Below, in pieces: positions 46,243 to 55,772 of a stretch of DNA of 64,000 nucleotides (position 1 is the stretch's first letter; each line of letters begins with the position of its first letter). The stretch is taken from contig CM017567.1 in the NCBI GenBank assembly GCA_007844125.1, positions 6,588,170 through 6,652,169 of the forward strand. Reading direction: 5' to 3'. The position numbers and the translations under genes are program-made. The notes beneath the pieces were generated by a model. That model did no database searches, was not told where the DNA came from, and was given only the letters and a program-made list of their open reading frames with translations. Source of the DNA: Sinonovacula constricta. Its lineage: Eukaryota > Mollusca > Bivalvia > Cardiida > Solecurtidae.

Positions 46243-48510
46243 CAATAGACCATTTCAAACCAAGCGTCAAGCCAATCCTATTCCGCTGATCAAGTAGACG
46301 CTTTGTGAGAAAATCTCGCGAGACTCGACCTGTTTTGCAAAACTGGGGGCTCTTCACTTCCGGATTTTGTATTATCTAATTGAACGTAATACAGTGCTGA
46401 AAATCATGAAATTGACAAAAGTTCAACGTCTGAATAACCATAAGTTGCCAAATAGTGCACGTATACAATCATCAATTGAAAGTTAAATAAAACAACCGTA
46501 TTAAAAACGAACTTATATCACGTCCATTTACATGTTAAATATTAAAGAAATTATAATCATTACCGCCATTAAATTTATCTGGCCACACATGATCATCATC
46601 ATGATCCCATATTACCTGTATAATCACCTTTAATCATCATCATCAGCAGCAGCAGCATCACCGCCATCACGATCTACATCGTAATCGTCATGGGCATCAC
46701 CGTAACCGTTTTTACCATTTACATAATAATCATAAACAGCATCGGTATCACCGTCATCATTATCAGCAGTAGCAGCAGCAACATCACCGTCATTTGCATC
46801 ATCATTACTTTAGTTACAGGGGTATGGATCTTTGTCAAGCAAATTTTCTTATGCTTCTAATCTTAGTTGTTATATATCTTATAATGAACAATGTTGTAAA
46901 TTTGGACAATGGTGTCAAAATCCCTATTTCTTAATGCATCGGTCACATAATGCGCTATTACGTATAAATGATTAATAGGAATTCGTGGACTGCGATTCAA
47001 AATCTGCATACAACTTTTGACTTTACTTGATTTGCAATTATTTTAATGAGGGTCTACACGCCTGGCTACGTCTTATATTCCCATTCATGGCTTGAATGTT
47101 CTATGCCAAAATGTGGTCTAAAGTGGGCCCTACCGGGTACCTAATTTTTGTACCCATTTAAAGATAGAAATTTATTAATTTCAAATATCGTTTTGTAAAT
47201 TCATATTACCGGGTATGTTTCTCTATGGGCGTGGGTCCCTTTCATACCATCATAAAGTTCTACTCTAATTGAATCCCTAATTTTATGACATGAGCGGACA
47301 CCCCAACTAATTAAGCTAATTGGCAGTTTTATGACACCCTGTTTGTCTAGTGGACAGGAAGTGTGACCGTGTTTTGGCGTCTTTTCCCCTTCGCAAGAAT
47401 TAACACATGCATCCGCTATGCAGCTGTGTTTGAAACTGTCACCATATGGCAGTCATGTGGTTTATGACCTTCACCATTTACAGACCAATATGCATTGACT
47501 TACGCGAGGACAACAAAAAGGACAAAACACTAAGGTCTACAATATCTTTTTTGGCTCATAAAAGGACCTAACGCTATATTTAGCAGTACCCACAATGGTG
47601 CACTCTTTCCCAACCCCACTATTTTTTCGTTAAGGAAGAGGAAACGTGGATGTTGGGATTTCAAGCAACACAATCTAATGTATAATTTCATCTCGTGTTT
47701 ATTGCAAAGGTATTATTTCAATAGCTCGCCTATTCTTTTGTAGTTAATCCATACCTTAAATATAAATAATTCCTTTATAAAAATGCTTATGATCATTCAA
47801 TGGACTAAAGAAGTTTGTAAGGATATTTATATAAGTAAAAACATGCGCAGTCTGAAATATTACTACATAGTAAAGTTTCCCCCCTTCACTCTCACTCTTT
47901 TAGAACTTATATTTATGCCGCGCAGGTAAATCGTCAATAACGTTGCATATTTTTTCATAGCACACGCCGTTCACGTGTACTTATCATTTTTAATCTCTCA
48001 ACAGTACCCAACGTTCACACCCTCTCTATCTTCTAAATGGCAGCTTGAAGACAATTATCGATCGATATCATGTTACACAGTATTGTGAAATAATGGGTCG
48101 CTCAATTTGACACAAAAATATTTCTTTTCGGTAACTTCAAATGATAGTGACCGTCGATTGTTTCCCAGAATTTTCTTTGTTGTTGCAGTGTTAGCCAGAG
48201 AGCCCTCCGCGCCAGAAAGAAATAACACCGCATTCATTTTTTACAACCTTGAAGAAATTAAAATCAAAGTGATGTAATAGCGACTCCATGTTATAAGTGC
48301 GTGAACAATGTTGTTAACAGCCGTTAATTGGCGATAATATGTGCAAACCGAAAAAAAACCCAACTTGTTTTCTAAGAAAGTACGGACACAAATGATGAAA
48401 TCCTTTGCGCAAGAGCCCCCAGTTTTGACAATCGAAAGAAAACGGGTCAAGTCTCGTAGCGCGAGATATAATTCGGCGCATGCGCACTGGATGTTTGAAA
48501 TGGTCTATTG
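46243..48510. mobile_element. 2.27-kb insertion with 18-bp perfect inverted ends, no transposase
   Basis: CAATAGACCATTTCAAAC (46243-46260) is matched in reverse complement at 48493-48510. A second inverted pair, AAAACTGGGGGCTCTT, lies further in (46339-46354 and 48411-48426). The element splits a family M2 MITE. Inside are ATC/AGC triplet repeats (46570-46810) and AT-rich DNA without a transposase-like ORF. No clear target-site duplication was found, so the superfamily is undetermined; it is probably a non-autonomous DNA transposon. Confidence 0.8.
46571..46810. repeat. Imperfect (ATC)n/(AGC)n triplet tract
   Basis: Two clusters (ATCATCATCATCAGCAGCAG and CAGTAGCAGCAGCAACATCA) sit within CATCAC-rich sequence, in the interior of the 2.27-kb insertion. 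Confidence 0.88.
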
Positions 48511-48660
48511 TGCAGCGTAGCAGAGATAGGAAATACCTGTTTGTAACCGACGAGTTCGGATTTATGCTGCACTGTTCACGCCGATCTAGAGCATCAATGA
48601 ACGACATGCTGCTTGAACTTACCAGGGAACGATATCTTGTTTGGGTATTTAAGAAAAACC
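48511..48660. mobile_element. TA-MITE family M2, copy 3, right half
   Basis: TGCAGCGTAGCAGAGATAGG and AAATACCTGTTTGTAACCGA continue the consensus interrupted at 46242. The terminal inverted repeat itself is missing; a SINE tail follows 40 bp later. Confidence 0.72.
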
Positions 48661-48696
48661 TGGTTGGTTCAACCTCGCGGAAACCTCATTTGAAGT

Positions 48697-48760
48697 GTTT
48701 ATTTTTAGGTTTATCGTCATAGAAACAGTATTTCAGTTATTTGGAGACAATGTCAACAGG
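48697..48760 (-). mobile_element. SINE family A tail fragment
   Basis: The minus strand reads ATTGTCTCCAAATAACTGAA and ACTGTTTCTATGACGATAAA, a diverged version of the family's last 60 bp. Confidence 0.65.
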
Positions 48761-49149
48761 AGCCTTCTAAATATCATGACTATTGCTCCGACAAAGTTTG
48801 ACGATTGTGAGTTCTTTTCAGTGCTTGATGTTATCTGAAACTAAAATTCAAGGTAACTGTGACCTTTACCATTGCATTACTGAAACCAAAGACCAATAAC
48901 AGTCATCTACTAATCATTATCAATGCGACGCAGTTTGAGGATTGTGGGCCAATGCATTCTCTGGATATCGATCTGAAACAATCGTCCCAGTCAATGTGAC
49001 CTTTCACGTTTGTGCCACGGGTTCCAAAACCAATACCATTGCCACCTTCACATAAAGACCATTGGCCATACTAAGACTACACAAAGGACCTTTGCTACGA
49101 GTTTTAACAATTAAGCTCTTCTAATTGTACATCTTGTAAGACATACAGT
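48761..49149. other. Non-coding stretch
   Basis: The phrases AACTGTGACCTTTACCATTG and CAATGTGACCTTTCACGTTT resemble the GTGACCTTGACC-type repeats listed at 51001, in diverged form. No gene. Confidence 0.45.
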
Positions 49150-49456
49150 TAACTAGACCTGGGATTGGGTTTGACATTAGCCGGCATTTTTGCCAATACT
49201 GTGCAGCAACATTTCAATCATTATAGCACAGGGGCACTTAGGAGGTGCCCAGGGACTGAACCCGGCCGGACCATAATACTGACACCGACGAGTCAGGCGT
49301 AATGCTGTCCCCTTAGCCCCGAACATTAGGAGGGAAGCTACTTCTATCAACTTTAAAATCTTTGGTTTGACCCGGACGGGGTTTGAACCATCGACCTCCC
49401 GATCCGCAAGCCGACACTCTACCAATTGAGCTATTGCGGCCGGTAACTAGACCTGG
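49150..49456 (-). mobile_element. tRNA-derived SINE family B with 13-bp target-site duplication
   Basis: TAACTAGACCTGG flanks both sides (49150-49162 and 49444-49456). The minus strand runs from GGCCGCAATAGCTCAATTGG through TCGGTGTCAGTATTATGGTC to GGCAAAAATGCCGGC. The perfect duplication shows this is a complete LINE-type retroposition event. Confidence 0.92.
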
Positions 49457-51000
49457 TAGCTTGTACATATGAAATGTGATTCAAGTGTCCCATTGTGCCT
49501 TCTATGTACCAATAACTGTGACAATAAACCACTAGGCCATGTGTGCACCTCCAAAAATGTAAAATCCAGCAAAACACAAGAGTGTTCAAATAAAAAATAA
49601 CAATAACAAAGCAAATGTCCCGAAAACATTTATTTGAAAAGAAAAAAAAAAGAAAGAAAATGTGGATGATAATAATATTAAAACATATGACTGGAATTGT
49701 GATATATATATGCTATGGAACAGTTTCCATATTTAGAAAGATCTTAATCCACATAAAGATAAACACACAACTGAATAGTTCAAATGAGATTTGAAAAACA
49801 ATCACAATTGTGCAATAAATTAACCACTTTTGAAAATATCAATTTATAAACTTAAATTGTTTATTTAATAAATAATAAATAACTACAATTAAACAGATTT
49901 AATTAATCAGTATTATAATCTGTCAAGAATAACATTATCTTCAATATCAGACCACTTAATTTTCAAAATATGGCTAAGTAAGTGCAATATCAACTATGTA
50001 TATTGGAATATATTAAGGATGTGTTTGAAAAAATAACCAAGCCAGAAACCCCTTAACTAGAAGGAAGCTAGACTTGATAACATTAAACCTACCAGTCAAA
50101 GTTTTGTTACACCTTAAAGTAAACAAAAACCAATCCTACATCAATTTCTTATTTGAAGGCAGAATTATATCATAAAAAGCCAATCAATAAAACTTGATTA
50201 AATTAAAAATCAATAAATGAATTCAACACCCTTATAATAAGAGGAAATTCACATAGTATACTACATATTATATGAAAAATGGCATCATTTAACAAGTATT
50301 GCATCTACTTTTTATGGCATTATAGAAAGTATATTCTTATTTTTGTGTAATATATAGCTGAAGCATTGTATTTAAGATGTATATGTAAATGGATTTCGCA
50401 AACAATTTCCTTTGTTTAAAATATAATTTTTCGATGTGCAGGTGTATGTGCAACCTGATCCTTATTGTACAAAGGTTGATTTTAAGAACTTTGAGATTTC
50501 CAAAGGTTTACACAATTATCATTGTATGCCAAGACGAATGGTTTAAACAGACATTAATACATGTTAGTTTGTGTTGTTGTTTTTTAATTGGGCCAATATG
50601 CTTTGTCTAGTAGAAAACTATTGGTCATTTACCTTTTCTTGAGGAATGTTTAAGGCATATACCCCTCTGCACTGGCAACAACACAGCTTTTTTTTAATTG
50701 TCTTTTGTTATTTTGTTAATGTTTATTTAATTTTTAATTTGATCAAATTTGTAATTTCAAATACATCTGCTTGACCAATAATGGTGATCGATAGGTTAAA
50801 TCACCAATTGCAGGTGATAGTCATTTTATAATGAAAATGCCAAAAGTGTGAAAGATAACAATTTAAATGTTTTATTAAGTGTGCTTACGGTATTCCAGAG
50901 ATATTAAATAAAGATAAATTAGGACCTTACCAAGAGTAGAATTTACAAAAGGGTGATAAATATTGAAGTACCTATGCTCCATAAACTATATATATATATA
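49457..51000. other. AT-rich non-coding stretch
   Basis: Very AT-rich with a short (TA)n at about 50988. No domain-bearing ORF was found. Confidence 0.5.
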
Positions 51001-51700
51001 CACAAATTTTGACCTTTGAACTCTAAAGTGTGACCTTGACAGTTTAGGTATGGCTATCCTTCTTGGATGCAAAACCTTTTTTTTTTGCATCTAAGCTCAA
51101 GTACTGAAATAAACTCCGGAAGCTACATTTTGACATCTTTGAAACTTTATACAATAGGTGTGACCTTGACCTTTGAGGTATGGTCGTGTTTTTGAGACAA
51201 GACACTCCTTTATATTAAATGAGCACTTGTGTGAAGATATGCTAAGTTTCAAAGCCTTTTTATGAATGGACGAAGCAATATAAGAAAAACTCACCATGAG
51301 CACTTAATGAAAGTTCTAAGTGTAAATCAGCATAACTTTGGCAAGATTGAGACAGGGGTTTTGAGACAAGGGTTATGAAACTTCTCCTGACAATTGCTAC
51401 TGTGATGTCAGACAACTGTGTTTAGTTTCAAAGCTCAACCTTGGACTGTTACTGAGAAAAAGACAACTTTAACAAAAACTTAATGAAAATTCTAAGTGCA
51501 AAAGGGTATAACTTTGGCAAAATAGAGACAGGGGTTATGAAACTTGTCCTGATCATTGCTTCTGTGATGTCAGAAAAGTATGTTAGGTTTAAAAGCTCTA
51601 CCTTAAATGGTTACTGAGAAAAAGACAACTTTGACAAGAGACTGTTGACGACCGCCCGCCCTCCCAACGACATACCATAATCTAATAACCAGGATTTTCC
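51001..51700. repeat. Bivalve-type composite repeat: 140-bp and 176-bp tandem units
   Basis: The first part has two diverged units anchored by GTGTGACCTTGAC at 51029 and 51169 (140 bp apart). The second has two units beginning TAATGAAA...TTCTAAGTG at 51305 and 51481 (176 bp), with GGGGTTATGAAACTTGTCCT and TACTGAGAAAAAGACAACTT. It ends in a GACCGCCCGCCCTCCC segment. The wording is familiar from non-coding DNA of bivalves. Function unknown. Confidence 0.8.
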
Positions 51701-52122
51701 TAAACGATACCTAGTTGATAAAAGCACCTTGTTGCATTAATGCAAATATAAACTTATAAATAAACAATTACCAAAAAGAGCTAAGTGCAACAATATTTTG
51801 ACAAGATATAAGACAAGTTTATTACTTGTTTTAGTCAAATTAACTGTTACTGCTGAACAAAATTGTTTTCACTGTGAAACATGACACAAGACAGACAATA
51901 TGTTACGATAATAATACTAGGTAATACTACATATATATATATTTATAACATATATTAAAGTCAATTCTTAATTTAAATTAACTAATCAACAAGCTTTCCC
52001 ACAATACTAAAAAGATTACAAAGCAGAATAACAAGTGAGCAAAACTAGAAAATGCTTAAGTTTAACAAATTTATGCAATTTATTGTTTTGCCAACAAATA
52101 TTCATCATATAATACAACAAAT
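51701..52122. other. AT-rich non-coding stretch
   Basis: Nothing recognised. Confidence 0.5.
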
Positions 52123-52910
52123 ATGACAAGACAATTAAACAATTGTTGCCCACACTACAACAGACTAATCAATTGTTGTCCTCACTACAGTAGACTAATC
52201 AATTGTTGCCCACACTACAACAGACAAACCAACTGTTGTGCACACTACAACAGCCGAAGTTATTGTTGCCCACACTACAACAGACTAACCAAGTGTTGCG
52301 CACACTGCAACAGACTAACCAATTGTTGCGCTCACTGCAACAGACTAACCCATTGTTGTGCTAAGCAATTGTTGCGTACACTACAACAGACAAACCAAAT
52401 GCTGCCCACACTACAACAGCCGAAGTTATTGTTGCCCACACTACAACAGACTAACCCATTGTTGCGCACACTGCAACAGACTAACCCATTGTTGCGCACA
52501 CTGCAACTGACTAACCCATTGTTGCACACACTGCAACAGACTAACCCATTGTTGCGCTAAGCAATTGTTGCGTACACTACAACAGACTAACCAAATGTTG
52601 TGCACACTGCAACAGACTTACTTATTGTTGCACACACTGCAACAGACTAACCGATTGTTGCGCACACTACAACAGACTAATCATTTGTTGTGCACACTAC
52701 AACATACTAACCAACTGTTCGGCACACTACAACAGACTAACCAACTGTTCGGCACACTACAACTGACTAACCAACTGTTCGGCACACTACAACAGACTAA
52801 CCAACTGTTGGGCACACTACAACAGACTAACCAACTGTTGGGCACACTACAACAGACTAGCCAATTATTGTGAATATTGCAACAAATTTTCCAATTGATG
52901 CATATTTTAC
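52123..52910. repeat. 30-bp minisatellite, about 26 units
   Basis: Units of the form ACTAACCAATTGTTGCGCAC plus ACTACAACAG repeat with point changes. A CTAAGCAATTGTTGCGTACA variant recurs at 52361 and 52557, so a block of about 196 bp was duplicated. Since 30 is divisible by three, a 10-residue peptide repeat stays open over 145 codons from an ATG at 52123 (NCCPHYNRLT type), then 102 more codons in another frame from 52565. The frame break and absence of any flanking exon argue against coding. Confidence 0.93.
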
Positions 52911-54935
52911 AACATACACTACCTAATCAAATTGTAACCAATACTGTTTTCTTTCAGCATTCTATTTACCAAATCATAAGTACGCAGATGGGCAAACAAA
53001 CACACAAATAAACATACTATGTTAAATTATTTATAGTTCACATAATGTAATTTTCATAATCTCATTTCAATTAAAGCGGAGTATAACTTAAATGCAGAAC
53101 AAAATATTATGCAAAGTAAGAGTATTTCAGAATTATAATCAAATCAAAGTAAGTTTATACATGAACATTGACAATAGGGCATAATTTTAATTGACAGACA
53201 AGATGAACAGATCATAATAAACCTTTTGACTGACATGTTCTTTTGACCATCTAAAATGATTGATTTTGTAATTTTAATAAATTATTTTTGTCTCATTACA
53301 ATAGCTATTGTGATGTTATAAAACCAACACAATATTGATTACTGTGATTATTGTGCTGTGACATTTATAACCTTTTAGATATTTGCAAGGATTCAGAAAG
53401 CTTAGGAGCAGCTGATGATGCTTGCTTGAAAGGGTTTCTTCTTAAACTTTTGGCTATAATAAGCAACTAAGTATATTTTAAGGGAGGTAACATTTGTAGA
53501 TGAAATTCATTATTTTCCTACTGAAAGTTCTATCACCATCGTAAAATAAAGGCCATTAACACAGCCTTACTCTTGCTTATAAAAGAATAATTTGTAGGTC
53601 CAACAATCGATCAAAGTTGCCAACAATGTACGAGAACACAGTTGTGATAATGTCCCTTGCAGTGAATATACAAAGCAAACAACCACTGTTAAGGATGTTA
53701 GACAATCAATAAAGAACACTGCAGACAAGGTAAGTGTTAGTACAGGAAGTATTCATAAGAACTTGTATATTACATGTACTTAAAACACCCCTGTGTTTGC
53801 AACATATATATATATAGGAGGAAGTACATGTACAATCAATACATTCACAACAACCAGTTTACCAATTCATGATCAACAACATTACAGGTCGATATAACTA
53901 AACAGGCTCTTAAACTTCAGGTAAAACCATATTTGCTTATTTTAAGTTTATGAAATTTGAAAAAAATAAATATGGTTAAGTGTTATTTAACTTTAATCTA
54001 CATAATTATATTTTTAAAAAAACAGCATAAAAAAAAAAACTATTATAAAGAATGTGACTCAAATTACAATAGCACTTAAGTTCTCCACATTAACAACATC
54101 ATGTGAATATTTTGAGACTTTTCAAATGTTCAGTCATTCAGTGGTAGACTATACAATGTGAAATGAACACAATTTACAAATTTGAAAAGATGTGAATACA
54201 TTTCTCTTTAACAAAACAACCAGTTACAATAATGAATATGTAAAAAATACATTTCTGAATGCAAAATACAAAGCACAATCTTAAATTGAGAAAAAACATC
54301 AACACTGCATTTTTTTTATGTAACTTTATTATAACATTTCAGGACATTTTTATTGTTGAATGCTATCTGTAATCTTTAATTATTACATTCTTATGGTACA
54401 ATTCAAAACAGATTAAAAATTTAATATAATACATTAAAATTGGGCAAATTCAGGGATGCTTGAAGAATTGTCAATGCTTTAAGTATTTAAGTACTGTCAG
54501 ATATGTATTTGCTATGGATGAGATTTACTCACACAGGGTAGCGCAACAGACATACAAAAATCTGTAAAAAATAGTGTAACAATACAATATTTTTTACACA
54601 ATTTTGAATATACTATGTTCTGGATTAAATATCGCTACAATGCACAATTTGCATATTTGTTAATGAAATTGCAAAAAAATGTAAATATATCTATTCATTA
54701 ATATATCAATCAAAAGGAATTACTGGTATGTTTTCATAAACCTTTCTTGATACTACCTGTTAATTCACGCAAAAATAGCTTTTTCTATTGAACTTCTTCG
54801 AATAACATTGTACATAACCATTTGCCAGCTTTTTAATCACAATCAATTGCATTGTATACTTAAGCTTCCACAATCTCATCACATTTTTTAATTAAAAGAA
54901 TATTAATTTTTTCCCAGTATTCACCAACCATTTTT
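52911..54935. other. AT-rich non-coding stretch
   Basis: It holds a short (TA)n near 53803. No gene or known repeat recognised on either strand. Confidence 0.5.
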
Positions 54936-55114
54936 AACCCTTGGCCTGCCACATCAATTGAAAATAAACCATACAAAGGTCTAAGTAATTGGCTGCGAGC
55001 TTTTTTAACAAAACCAAAAACTATGCCGGAGTCTTGGCAACAAATAGTGCAGATCCAGATCAGATAGCTCCTGGCAAAGAGCTGGCGGATCTGGATCTAT
55101 GCCAGGCCAAGGTT
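54936..55114. mobile_element. Palindromic foldback element (179 bp) of bivalve type
   Basis: The outer arms AACCCTTGGCCTGCCA (54936-54951) and TGCCAGGCCAAGGTT (55100-55114) are inverted with one indel and one mismatch. A second inverted pair, AGATCCAGATC (55051-55061) and GATCTGGATCT (55088-55098), lies inside. The layout matches short palindromic repeats that are abundant in bivalve genomes. It lies 270 bp 3' of the intact FkbM-like gene's stop codon, possibly within its 3' UTR. Confidence 0.72.
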
Positions 55115-55388
55115 CAGACATGTATCTAAAGCTACAGTGAAACTACAGTGAAGATACACTTAGTCATAAAATCAATACATTTTAATTAACAATGGTTGGA
55201 TCCACCTATCTGGCATTCAGTTATCATTCAGTAAGTCAATTACGATGGCACAAGTAACGCTGGCTTAAATTCAAATAAAGAATTTTTTTAAAAGGCTTCA
55301 GAGACATACAGAGTTCAGATCATATTCCTAATTACATTTTCTAATTCATTCCTAAAATTAATTATCACAGTTCTAAGCAGAAAATCAC

Positions 55389-55772
55389 CTAATGAGTGAG
55401 ACCTTTCTTCCTGAAGATGATATCATTCACACCTCCATCCCATCGAGACATCTGAAGCATTGACTCATATCCTTGATGCTCAACATACTGCTTTAGATCT
55501 GTTGAGCCTGCCGTCTCATGAACATACTCCACTGTCATCATTTTGATGTTGATCTTGTTATATGGAATAGTTTGAAGGACTCTCAATTCATCTCCTTCTA
55601 CATCCAGACTAAAGAAGTCCACAGTTGTCTGGTTAAGAGCAAGTAAGATGGATGTGAGAGGGAAACATTGTATTTTGACTTCATCCTTTGCGATGTTCTG
55701 CTTCTGAATCCATTTCTCTACCTCACTACCATGTACAATACGTCCCCGATTGAAAGCCTTGTTAAAAGTCAT
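55389..55772 (-). CDS. FkbM/Star-like gene, exon 3 (127 codons and stop)
   Basis: The acceptor TTTTCAG lies directly before ATGACTTTT. The exon carries IQCFPLTSILLALNQTT, the FkbM hallmark DVEG, MMTVEYVHE and WDGGVNDIIFRKK near the C-terminus. The stop is at 55389-55391. The corresponding exon of the broken copy is six codons shorter between GRIV and QCFPL. Confidence 0.87.
   Translation of the reverse strand: MTFNKAFNRGRIVHGSEVEKWIQKQNIAKDEVKIQCFPLTSILLALNQTTVDFFSLDVEGDELRVLQTIPYNKINIKMMTVEYVHETAGSTDLKQYVEHQGYESMLQMSRWDGGVNDIIFRKKGLTH

Noticed and set aside
37754..49425. ORFs containing a REVxGSNP-like phrase at 37754, 43039 and 49177
   Set aside because: They translate the tRNA-derived head and body of SINE family B; the recurrence reflects repeat copies, not a protein family.
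52123..52910. CRISPR-like array
   Set aside because: Units are contiguous with no unique spacers, and the genome is eukaryotic; it is a minisatellite.
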